A stretch of 64,000 nt of DNA from Zygnema cylindricum. Lineage: Eukaryota; Streptophyta; Zygnematophyceae; Zygnematales; Zygnemataceae. The stretch is taken from positions 1 through 64,000 of the forward strand of contig JBBHKE010002750.1 of assembly GCA_037447655.1 (NCBI GenBank), given 5' to 3'. The notes under the pieces were generated by a model. The model was not told the origin of the DNA and searched no databases. It saw only the letters and a program-made list of their open reading frames with translations. Below are positions 52,271 to 62,890 of this stretch, piece after piece; the first letter of the stretch is position 1, and every line of letters starts with the position of its first letter. Both the position numbers and the translations under genes were made by a program.

Positions 52271-52633
52271 CATAGTTCAAAAGTAGGTGAAAGGACACCC
52301 ATACAATATGCCTATTGTATGCAAAAAATACAATATACCCTTAAGACCCATATTGTATTGGCCGCAAAATGAAATAAAATAGTAACATGGTTGAGTTGAA
52401 CATGGATCGATAGAGAATTACACGTCACGTCTAAATTTGAAAAAAAAACGGACAAAAAAATCTTTTTCTGTGAGTTTTGAGCGACTTTTTATTTAAACCG
52501 TCAGATTAGGACGATCAGACGGTCGTTGATCAAAGTAGCGATCTAAGAAGATCATATTAAAAGCCTATAACACAACTTACGATGAAGGCGCCAAGAAAAG
52601 ACCTACAATAGAAACGCCTACTTTTGAACTATG
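52271..52633. mobile_element. hAT-type MITE, 363 bp (left of a pair)
   Basis: CATAGTTCAAAAGTAGG ends and the 8-bp duplication ATTCAAAG at 52263-52270 and 52634-52641. Opposite orientation to its right neighbour. Confidence 0.9.
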
Positions 52634-52641
52634 ATTCAAAG

Positions 52642-53213
52642 CATAGTTCAAAAGTAGGCGTTTTTATGGTAGGCCTTTGGTAGGCGCACAAAGCTTGCCA
52701 CAAAACTCACGCAACGTAGGCATACTCTATGTGTGTGTTTTGTGCACACCCCTGTACGAGCGTACAAATCTGACGTATGCTCATAGTACAGCGCACGCCG
52801 CCGAGCGAAATTTTGGAGCAGACTAACACGACGTAGGATGAAATTGCGCGGGAAAAAAAACCGGGAAAAAAAAAACCTGCGGACGAATCTGACAATAACC
52901 CTGTCGTAAGTTGTTTTATGGGCTTTTCATGTGATCTTCTTACATTTTACTTTCATCAACGACCGCTAGATCGTCCAAATCTGATGGTTTAAATAAAAAG
53001 TCGCTCAAAACTCACATAAAAAATTTTTTTGTCCTTTTCTTTTTCAAATTTAGACATGACGTTTAATTCTCTATCCAACCATGTGCAAATCAATCCTGTT
53101 ACTAATTTATTTCATTTTGCGGCCAATACAATATGGGTCTTAAGGTATTATTGTAAATTTTACGTACAATAGGCATATTGTATAGGTGTACTGTCGCCTA
53201 CTTTTGAACTATG
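52642..53213. mobile_element. hAT-type MITE, 572 bp (right of a pair)
   Basis: Same ends, with ATTCAAAG at 52634-52641 and 53214-53221. It shares the middle duplication with the element on its left, so the eight bases occur three times. Host sequence GGCAACCAGCGTAC resumes as in other units. Confidence 0.9.
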
Positions 53214-53221
53214 ATTCAAAG

Positions 53222-54250
53222 GCAACCAGCGTACTTTTCTGTACCTTTCCTACCTTTGACAGCGAGTTTCCAGCAGTCGTCGAGGTACATCTCTGTGGAA
53301 GCTTCACCAGTACCAGAACACACCACCAGCACCAGAACACACCACCAGGAGTGAAACATTCCGGGTCGTCACTCATGCAGTCGCTAAAAGGGGGAAAAAT
53401 TCGGAGAACGGTTCAGTATCGAAACCCATAGAAAACTTCAAATATTCGGATGTGTCGGACGTATTTTAGTTGTTCGGGTTTTTAGAGTTAAGAATGCAGG
53501 TCTTATTGTGCATTTTGAATTTTGTGTGACCTGTGTTTGGAACGTTGGTAGCGTACGAGTAGCGTATACAATTCGAATGGTATGGAAAGTTTCTATACGG
53601 TCAAACCAATGTTGTAAAATCGAAACAAAAGTCAACTTTGCCCTTTTCCTCGGTCAATTTAATGAATTTACAGTGTAATGAAAGCGGGTTTAAGTTGCTA
53701 AGGTATCGACTTTGAGCTATAGATAACATCGATCGACGCATTTCCAGTAAGTACAAACATTTGTCGTTTTGCCTTGTAAAAACATTTATTTTCGGGAAAA
53801 AATGTGTCCCCTCGTAAGCCTTGCCTTGGCGACCCGATGGATTCCACATCTGCCACTTAAGATTAGTTCGCACGAAAACACACGTATTATAATTTTGTGC
53901 GAGGTAAACAATCAATCGAACGAAAACCCGTGTCGTGCTATCGCATTCTTTATCACAGTGTGACGGGAAGGATAACGGCATCCACATTCCAAGATTGTCG
54001 TGTCGTTTTCAAAGCGGTTGCGCGCTAAACTTTTTTCTAATTGACGCGTGCGAATGTTTTGTACTTGTTTCACATTCAGCGCATGCCGTACAAGATTTAT
54101 CAACGAGTAGAAAGATGTTCCTCTTACTTTTTGCGACTTTGCACAAAACATGCCCAGACCAGAGACCACGAAGACCCAATTACCGTCTCCGTCATTTTTT
54201 TTGATCCAAATGAAAATGCAGATTTATCGACTTATCCCATAAGTTTGGAA
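53222..54250. other. Distal upstream blocks of the G6 unit
   Basis: Contains the shared blocks in the usual order (GCGTACTTTTCTGTACC, 53228; ATTCGGATGTGTCGGACG, 53446; GTGTCCCCTCGTAAGCC, 53802; CATGCCCAGACCAGAGACCACG, 54149). A short tandem duplication of CACCAGCACCAGAACACAC lies near 53308-53348. No gene is seen. Confidence 0.45.
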
Positions 54251-55022
54251 TTACGTGTTGGAATACACTTTTAGATGTGTAATTAGCATAGTTGTTCACG
54301 GCGATTAGTGTGAATTTAGCGTAAGCAACTAATTATAAAAAACAAACACATTGAACCTTTTGATCAAATCGCAAAAAACCGTTAATGAATTTCCTTCTGT
54401 ACTATTCAGTATATAAAAAAACAAAAAACTATTACATATAACGCAGTTTGTAAGTTTTTCCAGTTAAATGAGCGGTAAAACAACAAACTCTTTAGATTTT
54501 TATCACACTCCTTGCTGGTATCGCAACTTCTTCACCAACTGGTAGTCTAGTCGTTCACCTTATGGTATGCTGCGCACTTGACATGCCCGAGTTCAAATGC
54601 TACGAAGGCAAAATTTTATGAAATTTCGTCTACTCGAGCCTATCTAATAGACAGACATGGCCGCCTTCTGTCTGCCTTCTTTCTCTATCTCGCAGACAGC
54701 GCATTACTCCAAAAAAATAAAATACTGACCAAGAACAAATGACATTTTTCACATTCAGCAATTTGCACGACATAGAAAAACAAGATATTTAAAAAAGATC
54801 AATCACATTAATAAAAAAAACACATCTTTTTCGTCTATCTCTACTCTAAATCCTCTTCCCCTACATCAACGTCCATGATGTCTTCATCCGAACCCTCTCC
54901 CCTACTTCCCCTTCCTCTTTTTCCCATGCCACCATGCTCTCTTCATAGTTAACATCCTTAGTTTTCTTTAACATTCATTTGTTAAAACCCATACCAGATC
55001 ATTAGCCCCTTTAGCCGTTAAT

Positions 55023-56872
55023 CTACTTCTTTTTTGAGTGTATATGGTCATATGTTGACCAATTACGCTCACAGGAGCTTGCACCTGAGCATTGCGAAAG
55101 TATTTTTGTTGCAACCTTATGCAAAATAAGAGTGGTGTGGCCAAAGTCTTGCCACCACTTCCACACCGGCATTTTCTTTGCACAAGATTTTTTCATTTCC
55201 CTACCAAAAACTCCCTCAAAAAGTCTATGTTTTGATAACTGCATGTGGGCTTCTTCTATCTCCACCACATTTGGAAGCACCCTCTCCAACATTATCTCAA
55301 AACCGTCCATAAGTGTCGAGTTAGCACGTTGCCCATATGCAAGATTATGGTACTCCGGATCGAGTACAAAATCGGCCGCATAAATCGGGCTGTAGGCCAT
55401 CTTCCACCTTGCCACCCAAGCCGTCTTCAACTCTTTCCAAAGTGTGCATGCCCTCCTGAATATTACCTCCTCCAACGAAAGCTAAATTGTCCAAAAATTG
55501 TCCAATCGCAGAAAAAACCGTGGTAACCCTTCCCCACATTCGGGCCACCTTTATCACATTCCCTCGTTAACCTTACCACCGGTTCTGAAATTGACACGGC
55601 TTCACTCACTCTAACCCAAAACTCCGTGCTTAGAGTGTGGCCCCTAACCCTAGCCCCCCCCTCTATTCTGTACAGAGATTTCCCAACCCATTCCTTGAAT
55701 TTGTTATCAAATATTAAAGGCTCCAAACTCTCTTTCACATCTAATAACCTTGGAGCATAATAAAATTAGTAGCAAACCTTGTCTCTCCAGGTTTTAGAAG
55801 CCGAAGTTCAGAAATTTGATTGAATATGGCTACACTCATGCTATGATTAGTGATGAATTTTATAACTTCTTTCGCCTCTCGGATAGGTTTGGACATAAAT
55901 GACAACATACTCCAATCTTCTAACAGCAGGTCGAGAATGTACGCAGGGCATGGCGTCCACGTGATAGAAGGGTACTTTGTCGCGAGCAACGATGCTGCAG
56001 CCTTGTTCACTGGGGCAGAATCGGTAATAATCTGCACCACATTCTCCACCCATAGAGCAAACACTCCCTTCTCCAACACATAACATATGAAGTCAGCGTC
56101 CTTAATATGCCTATTGGTGTCGTCTGCAGTCAAAAACATGTCACGTTTCGGGGTGACACCTAGAATATTTAGGAGAGGTTTATCGTCGGTTGTTGTCCAC
56201 CCGTCTGACGTGATCATGGCACTGGTGAGAGAAATAGTTTCCTCGTAACTTGCTAAATCTTTCTTCACCTTTGCCTAAGTGTCTAACAAGAGACGATTTC
56301 TCATTGCACTATGGATTGGTAACTTGTAAGATCCTCCTAAATCACCAGTCTTATTAACCGCTGCCTTGAAATATGGATCCTCTAAAAGACGTAATGGCAA
56401 TCCATTGGCGAAAAAAGTTGTGGCCCATGCTAAATCGACCTCTTTCTTATTACACCTATTAAAAGCATTCTGTATTCTAGTCTGCACCCCTCTTACTTTG
56501 GGATTAGGAATCGATGGAGAACTGCTGGTGAGATCATCCAAGTCGGAAATTACACGTTTTTGAGAGGAAGTTGCAGATTTTTGGGTTTCCGATGCACTAA
56601 ACTCCTCCTTCACCTCATCTGGGCACATTGTGCAGGCTCTAATCCCTGCATTTTTTACATTTTCAAGGAGATGATTTCTGATCCTCGTCGCTTGGGTGTT
56701 ATATTCGAAGTTGCAATAAGTACAGATGCATAATCGGTTGGCCAGAAAAATTCGTCGCTTGGGTGTTATATTCGAAGTTGGAATAAGTACAGATGCATAA
56801 TCGGTTGGCCAGAAGAATCCGACCGTTTGCAGCTTTCACTTGCTCCCACTCCTCTCCTCGATTTTTGGGCAT
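55023..56872 (-). pseudogene. hAT transposase (BED finger, DUF659, dimerisation), broken
   Basis: From 56872: MPKNRGEEWEQVKAANGR, then a BED-type zinc finger (CTYC at the better copy, later RNHLL and Cys residues). A 67-base tandem duplication in the finger shifts frame. Next come MCPDEVKEEF and FFANGLPLRLLEDPYFKAAV, then an in-frame TAG at 56275-56277. The core follows with ITSDGWTTTDDKPLLNILG and VVQIITDSAPVNKAAASLL, then GETRFATNFIMLQ and a frameshift near 55750. The hAT C-terminal dimerisation region reads LSQCSGASSCERNWSTYDHIHSKK, broken again near 55040 before RLTAKGANDLVWV. Similar to the common plant DUF659/hAT_C transposases. Not functional as read. Confidence 0.85.
56686..56819. repeat. 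67-bp tandem duplication in the BED zinc finger
   Basis: Two copies start at 56686 and 56753 (CGTCGCTTGGGTGTTATATT). They differ at a few bases. One keeps the second Cys codon of the finger while the other has Ser. The length is not a multiple of three. Confidence 0.85.
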
Positions 56873-57378
56873 GATTGCTTTTGTGGAAGTCTGGAGGCGA
56901 GGATAGCAAAAAGCTTGGGAAGGAGGAAGGTTGGATATGGGGAAGCGGCTTCCTTGCTGTTTTGTTTTCAATGTTTGATGGCGTCTTTTAACAAAAAAAA
57001 ATTGAAGAAGACGCCCGTACAAATTTCAAACTAAACGCGCATAATTATTGTGACGTTCACAACTCTTTTCAAAAATGTCCGTACATTTTTGATTATATAA
57101 CGTACAAATTCCGTGGTATTCCTGTTCAGTTCACTGAACACAAAGTACCAATAAGTACGACGCATATTTCCCGATTTATTCTATACATATCCGTAAAAAA
57201 ATGTACAGTTACAATAATTTGTTTACATGTTTCCGTAAATTTGTTTACAAGTTTAAGTAAATTTTCAGTCTCAGTTTACAGTACACGTTTTTTTACGATT
57301 TTTTCAAAAGTCACAAATTATACGTTTCAATCGGAAAAAAGGAAAAAATTGCACGATTTGAACAACAATGGTAATTAG

Positions 57379-58009
57379 TGAAACGTACATTTGTACGTAT
57401 ACCTTAGTTTCGTATATCATTTTCAATACGATACACTTGTTTCGCGTTTATTTTTGATGTGTTCATAGAAATTGATTCTTACTGTACGGATGCTTTTAAC
57501 AATGTCAGTTCACATTGTAATCATTGCAATTATGTGTCACGTAGTTTATCCAACCGTCGCTTCATCCGTCTTGTTGTTTCACAAACTACAAGCGACGAAG
57601 TGTACTTTCACCATATTCTATGTAGATTAATGATTCCTTCCGTTACAGATTCCATGTACAAAAGATTCTTTTTATTCTTAACTTTGTCGTCCACCGACTT
57701 TGTCATTGGTCGTCACTCGTTATACCTTCTGTCTTTTGCGGCTTCGATTCTTTTGAGGACGTCGTGTAATTAGTCCACTCTAAATCTAAAGTTAGGCTTA
57801 GTACTTAGCGTGTTCATTTTGTATACTCGGTTAACTGATTATAATGAGAAAACTTTTTCTCCTCTGTCTTTCTCCTTTTGTATTCTTGTCTCTTTTGTCT
57901 TCTATCTTTTGCTTCCATGTTCTCCTTTGCCATGATTCTACTCTCTTTCATCTTTGATGTCTTTCTCCAATTTATCTCTCTTTCGCCCACCATGCCCTTA
58001 CCTTCTACA
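57379..58009 (+). repeat. 5' LTR (main part) of the non-coding LTR element
   Basis: Continues the 31 bases at 54256-54286. It ends CCTTCTACA at 58009. An ATG at 57992-57994 starts MPLPST and reads in frame through the primer-binding site (GYGPHHA), as in the Copia family. Confidence 0.88.
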
Positions 58010-58020
58010 GGTTATGGGCC
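58010..58020 (+). promoter_or_regulatory. Primer-binding site, half-tRNA iMet type
   Basis: GGTTATGGGCC follows the LTR end directly, identical to the site at 18637-18647 and complementary to the initiator tRNA-Met anticodon arm. Confidence 0.75.
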
Positions 58021-58206
58021 ACACCATGCTTTTCATCTGTGCAATTTTTTCTTCTCTTATCGTTTCTACTACGTTTTTTTCCTTTTTTGGAAAATTATTT
58101 CTTTTGGAAGCAAATTATTTTCGAGACATTTGTTTAAAGTTTACAATTTCGGTCGTCCCATGTTTCCATTTTTTCCATTTTGGCTCTTTAAATTCCTTTT
58201 TTTTGA

Positions 58207-58242
<36 letters not shown>

Positions 58243-59916
58243 TTTTTTTTTAAAAAGGTTAATTTCTCCTTCACACCTTTTTTTTTTTATCCTTCCTCTT
58301 TTATTATTTTCGGTTTCGGAGGGTCCTTGGCTTGTTAGAGCACCCGAAGTTCATTCTTCGAAAATCTCTCCTCCATCCATTTTTAACCTCTATTCCACAT
58401 TCCAATTTTGTCTCTCTTTATTTTTTGGCATTTTGGAAGCCTTCTGGGAGTGTTTGAGTAACCAAATTTTCGTCTTTGAAGATCTCTCAACATTCAATTT
58501 CGACCTCCATTCGCCATGTTACCTTTTTTGGGAGATCTTTTCAGTTTATTGGAGCATCGAAAGGAAATGACTTCTCATTTCTCTTCCAAATTTCCACTCC
58601 ATTTCCTCTTTCCACCAACCACTATTGTTTTGAACCTTTTTGGGACTTTTCAATTCCCCAATTTTTTTGACCTCCTATTGAACTTTTTTTTATAATTTGT
58701 TCATAATTATACACTTCCCCATATTTTTCTCTTTTAATCTTGCTTTTATTGACAAATTTGTCCTTTCACTATTTTCTCTCTTGTCAACCTTCCGAACACC
58801 ATTCATCATAACATATTTGTTACATCTTTTCTACTCTACCATACTTACTCTCTTACTTCCACTGTTGGACACATTACCATTTTTTTGTCATTTCCCTTTT
58901 GTTTCTCTTACTCTTTCATTCTCTCAGTTTTTCACTACTATAAATGAGAGGGAGTATTGACATACATTTCTAGTTGTGAAAATCTCGTTTTCCACTCTAT
59001 ATATTGTTGTCAATTCCCACTTTCCACTTTATTTAATTCCCTATTTATGGACTTTTTTCGCTTAGCCTCTAGAAGTGTGAAATAACATTTTTGCTTTTCA
59101 CTAAATTCTCTAAATATTATCTACCTTTTATGACATTCCTTTTTTGTATTCCACTTAGTTCTTTTATTACCATCCACCTTTTGACTTAGCCTTTATAGAT
59201 ACCCTTTTGTTTTGGAATCGTTTTTCTATCACTTTTATTTTTTCTCACATTTATTCATTCAATAATTCCTTTAACCCCTCTCAATCATCGTCTTTATGTT
59301 CAACACTTTAATTATCTCATCTTCCCCAACATTGTCTTTTGTCTTTTTTCACACTCTTTTTCTTTATTTTTCCCACTTTCTTTACATTCATTTTTTGATG
59401 TTTTCTTTCACACGACTCTTTTTCATCCTCACATAAATAAGCCACAAACCATTCGACCATTGGGCCATTTTCTTTTCAACTTTCTTCTTTGTCATAGCAC
59501 TTGTTTTAACTTTCTTCTTTCTCATTTTTCCATCACCTTTCCTTTGGTGGTTTTTCACGTCCTTTTTCTCCACCCCTTCCACTTCCATCTTGCCATTCTT
59601 ACATTCCAACTTTAATTTTTCCATACCCAAATCTTACTTTACTTCCACCCATTCTATTACAAAGGATTTTTTTTTTTTTAAAAGAACAAATTGCATTTGG
59701 ATTTCTTAAAAAAAAGAACAAATTGCATTTGGATTCTACATCAGACAATTTCCAAGTTATCCTATTTCATCATATTTAATTATTTAGTTTCTCTTACATA
59801 TCCATTTTCAAGTCTGTTTTTCTTTTTATTCAAGACTCACTTTTTGACATCAACCCTTTCCCACATTTCTCTTCCACAATCATTTTTCCCTTTCCACACC
59901 TAAAATTGAGAGGGAG
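58021..59916 (+). other. Non-coding interior of the LTR element
   Basis: T- and C-rich sequence on the plus strand with no gag, integrase, RT or RNase H motif in any frame. A (TA)n run lies at 58212-58236 and a T run at 59667-59680. A 24-base phrase (AAGAACAAATTGCATTTGGAT) is repeated at about 59681 and 59706. The polypurine tract GAGAGGGAG (59908-59916) precedes the 3' LTR. Confidence 0.75.
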
Positions 59917-61561
59917 TGTTAGAATACACTTTTAGATATGTAATTAGCGAAACGTACATTTGTACGTGTACCTTAGTTTTGTATATTATTTTCAATACGG
60001 TACTCTTGTTTCGCGTCTATTTCTGATGAGTTCATAGCATAGTTCAAAAGTAGGTGTCCGTACGCCCATACAATATGCCTATTGTACGCAAAACATACAA
60101 CATGCCCTTAAGACCCATATTGTATTGGCCGCAAAATGAAATAAAATAGGAACATGGTTGAGTTGCACATCGATCGATAGAGAATTAAATGACATGTCTA
60201 AATTTTGAAAAAAATCGGACAAAAAATAATATTTCTATGAGTTTTGAGGGACTTTTTATTTAAACTGTCAGATTTGGACGATCGGACGGTCGTTGATCAA
60301 AGTAGGCGATTTAAGAAGATCACATGAAAAGCCCATAACACAACTTACGAAGGGACAATCTGTCAAATTAACGTCTGCAATTTTGAGGGCCACGCTAAAT
60401 AAAGCCTCAAATTGACCAACCGGGCAGTATAGGACGATAAAAAAAAAATACCACACTGCCAAAAAAATTACCAAAACCAACGGACCAACCCCGTTGGCGT
60501 TCACACGGTCGAAACGCGGCTGTCGGACGAATATGTGTGAACGGGATTTTTTACAACATGGTTTTTTTCCCTTTTTAGAACGCACATTCTCATGCGTCCG
60601 CGGTTACTAAAACTAATTTATTGTACTTTTTAACTTAAAAAGGTACATTTATGTACGGTCTGACACTGACCGTACACCACTCTATTTAAGAGACAACGTA
60701 CTTTCATTTTTTACGGTACTTGGAAAATAGCCCTAATTAGAGTAATGAAAAATATAGACGCTATTTGAGAATTTTCCCGATTTTTTTCCCGGTTTTTTTT
60801 CCCACGGAATGTCATCCTACACCGTGTCAGTTCGCTAAAAAATTCCGTCCGGCGGCGTGCGCTGTACTTTGATCTTACGTCAGATTCGGACGTTGGTACA
60901 GGAGTGTGCACGACGCACACTCATACAATATGCCTACGTTGCGCGAGTTTTGTGCAAAGTTTTGTGCGCCTACCAAAGGCCTACCATAAAAAAGCCTACT
61001 TTTGAACTATATGGTTCATAGAAATTGATTCTTTCTATACGGATGCTTTTAACATTGTCAGTTCACATTGTAATCATTGCAATTATGTGTCACGAAGTTT
61101 ATCCAACCGTCGCTTCATCCGTCTCGTGGTTTCACAAACTACAAACGAAGAAGTGTATTTTCACCATATTCTTTGTAGATTAATGATTCCTTTCGTTACA
61201 GATTCCATGTACAAAGATTTTTTTTATTCTTAACTTTGTCGTCCATCGACTTTGTCATTGGCCGTCACTCGTTATACCTTCAGTCTTTTGCGGCTTCGAT
61301 TCTTTTGAGGACATCGTGTAATTAGTCCACTCTAAATCTAAAGTTAGGCTTAGTACTTAGCGTGTTCATTTTGTTTACTCAGTTAACCGATTATAATGAG
61401 AAGACTTTTTCTCCCCTGTTTTTCTCCTTTTGTATTCTTATCTTTTTTGTCTTCTATCTTTTGCTTCCATATTCTCCTTTGCCATGATTCTACTCTCTTT
61501 CATCTTTGATGTCTTTCTCCAATTGATCTCTCTTTCGCCCACCACGCCCTTACCTTCTATA
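59917..61561 (+). repeat. 3' LTR of the non-coding element (interrupted)
   Basis: 59917-60037 plus 61022-61561 matches the 5' LTR throughout, with scattered differences. It starts TGTTAGAATACAC and ends CCTTCTATA. The MITE at 60038-61013 and its second TSD copy lie within. The 5' LTR near 57459-57468 shows the same site empty (GTTCATAGAAATTG). Confidence 0.88.
60038..61013. mobile_element. hAT-type MITE, 976 bp
   Basis: Perfect 8-bp duplication GTTCATAG (60030-60037, 61014-61021). CATAGTTCAAAAGTAGG ends, the right one with two extra bases (CTATATG). Full-length relative of 28460-29417 in the opposite orientation. No transposase. Confidence 0.92.
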
Positions 61562-61566
61562 TTACG

Positions 61567-62202
61567 TGTGTCCAAAGCCTTTTTTATGTTTACGTGGCAT
61601 CGACCTATATGCTCATCGTTATTAGAGTTCATAGCACTATTTCGGCCTTAACTTTTCCCGGTCGAAATTCCTAAAATTCACCGTGTATAGCTATCAACAC
61701 TAATAGCGATACACGGTGTAGTTCATGGAGTGGACTAATAGATGCCACGTATCCTTGCACTACATTAGAAATATACATTCCAATTTCGAATTAACACTAA
61801 TGAATCGATAACGCTAATAAAGTTGAGCAGTGTAATCTTTATGGAAGAATATATGTGCACTTGCAATCCGTTAGTTAAACTGTTTTACATGTGCATGGAG
61901 AAGTAAATTCTAATGTGATTTCTTCGAGTGAAACTTCCCGATTGCTTCCTAGAGAAGAACACGATTCTATTGGTAAAGCTATTTGTCTGGGAATGAAAAG
62001 TGCTCGGGGTACCATTAACATTTTGCCAAAGCGAAAAGTGATTGGGGTTTTGTCGTTAGTTTCTAGTGTGCGCTAATCACATTTCTTAACAAGAGACGAT
62101 CGTCAATCTGTACCACAACTAGGAAAATGGGGGATAGTTTGTTATTTATGCAGCAAAAAGTAAAGAAATGGTTGATTTAGAAACAATTCCTTTTCTGAGG
62201 AA
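61567..62202. other. Upstream block of plus lineage copy 4
   Basis: 61850-62160 matches 34620-34990 and 40090-40450 (CATGTGCATGGAGAAG, GATTCTATTGGTAAAGC, TGCGCTAATCACATTTCTTA). This is the stretch normally found before plus-lineage copies. Around 61690 a short hairpin-like pair (ACCGTGTATAGCTATC and GATACACGGTGTAG) is visible. No gene. Confidence 0.45.
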
Positions 62203-62890
62203 ATGGAAACTTCAAAGGAAATCGCGGCGGTCACTATGGTGTCTGAATAGAAGAAGACTTCCACTCTCTCTCTTGAGGTACTCTATGGTGAAATTTTGGC
62301 AGCAATGTTTTTGGAAAAAGGTGGAAAAAAAATGCCATTATCTACCATAAACAGTGATCTTTCATATAAAATACAACTTAATCAAGTAATTTCGGCAACA
62401 GTAGGATACGATTTCGGAACATCATGATAAGTCGATATTTTTTTCGATAAACTAGGCGACAGCTAACCAGCTTTGAATGTTCTGATAATTTTGGAGCAGC
62501 TGTGGTAAAAGGAAGGTCTACATGTTGAGTTGTAATACTTGGAACCCGTCTAGTGCAGCAAAACTGAATGGCATAAAATTGGAATCGAAATTCACATGAA
62601 TGCGGAACAGGATTTTTTGTGAGAAGACTAGTACTTGTGGCAAAGTCATATATTGCATTTGTTTTCAATAAGCTTTTGAAGGACACATAGTGGCAAGATG
62701 AAGTCCAGCTTTTGCATACAAGGGCGATATTGTTGAAGTTTGTGAAGGAAAATTGGTTGAACCTTGCCTCTTTTTGAAACTAGAATTGCTTTTTTTGAAA
62801 CCTTAAGTTTTGCGTTAAACACTATTCCTGTGCATGTTGATGATACAAGGAATCTTTCATTTCAAAACATCGAAGTCGTTTTTCATACTT
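62203..62890 (+). pseudogene. BTB-type protein, plus lineage copy 4 (dead)
   Basis: The ATG at 62203-62205 gives METSKEIAAVTMVSE and then TAG. Later homology is in other frames: the SLEVLYG-FWQQ region (AAGFSG equivalent), TCATATAAAATACAACTTA (62362), and GGATACGATTTCGGAACATCATG (62404). Middle pieces near 62580-62790 correspond to copies 1 and 3. Heavily degraded. Confidence 0.6.

Larger units (their letters stand above)
54287..57370 (-). mobile_element. hAT DNA transposon, 3084 bp
   Basis: Perfect 8-bp duplication GTAATTAG (54279-54286, 57371-57378). Ends CATAGTTGTTCA and its near inverted copy (CATTGTTGTTCA). Encodes a broken hAT transposase on the minus strand. It sits in the 5' LTR of the 54256-61561 element, so it is younger than that element. 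Its ends resemble those of the MITE family (both begin CATAGTT). Confidence 0.9.
54256..61561 (+). mobile_element. Non-coding LTR retroelement with two nested insertions
   Basis: Perfect 5-bp duplication TTACG (54251-54255, 61562-61566). The 5' LTR is 54256-54286 plus 57379-58009, split by a hAT element. The 3' LTR is 59917-60037 plus 61022-61561, split by a MITE. With the insertions removed both LTRs are about 661 bases. The interior (58010-59916, 1.9 kb) starts with the same primer-binding site as the Copia family and ends in a polypurine tract but encodes no gag or pol, so this is a non-autonomous LARD/TRIM-type element. Confidence 0.88.

Noticed and set aside
54976-55526. Plus-strand frames in the hAT element
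   Set aside because: They are antisense to the transposase, which is supported by recognisable hAT motifs on the minus strand.
57878-58570. 230-residue Phe-rich plus-strand frame
   Set aside because: It runs from the LTR through the PBS into T-rich non-coding interior. Only the short head MPLPST-GYGPHHA is meaningful.
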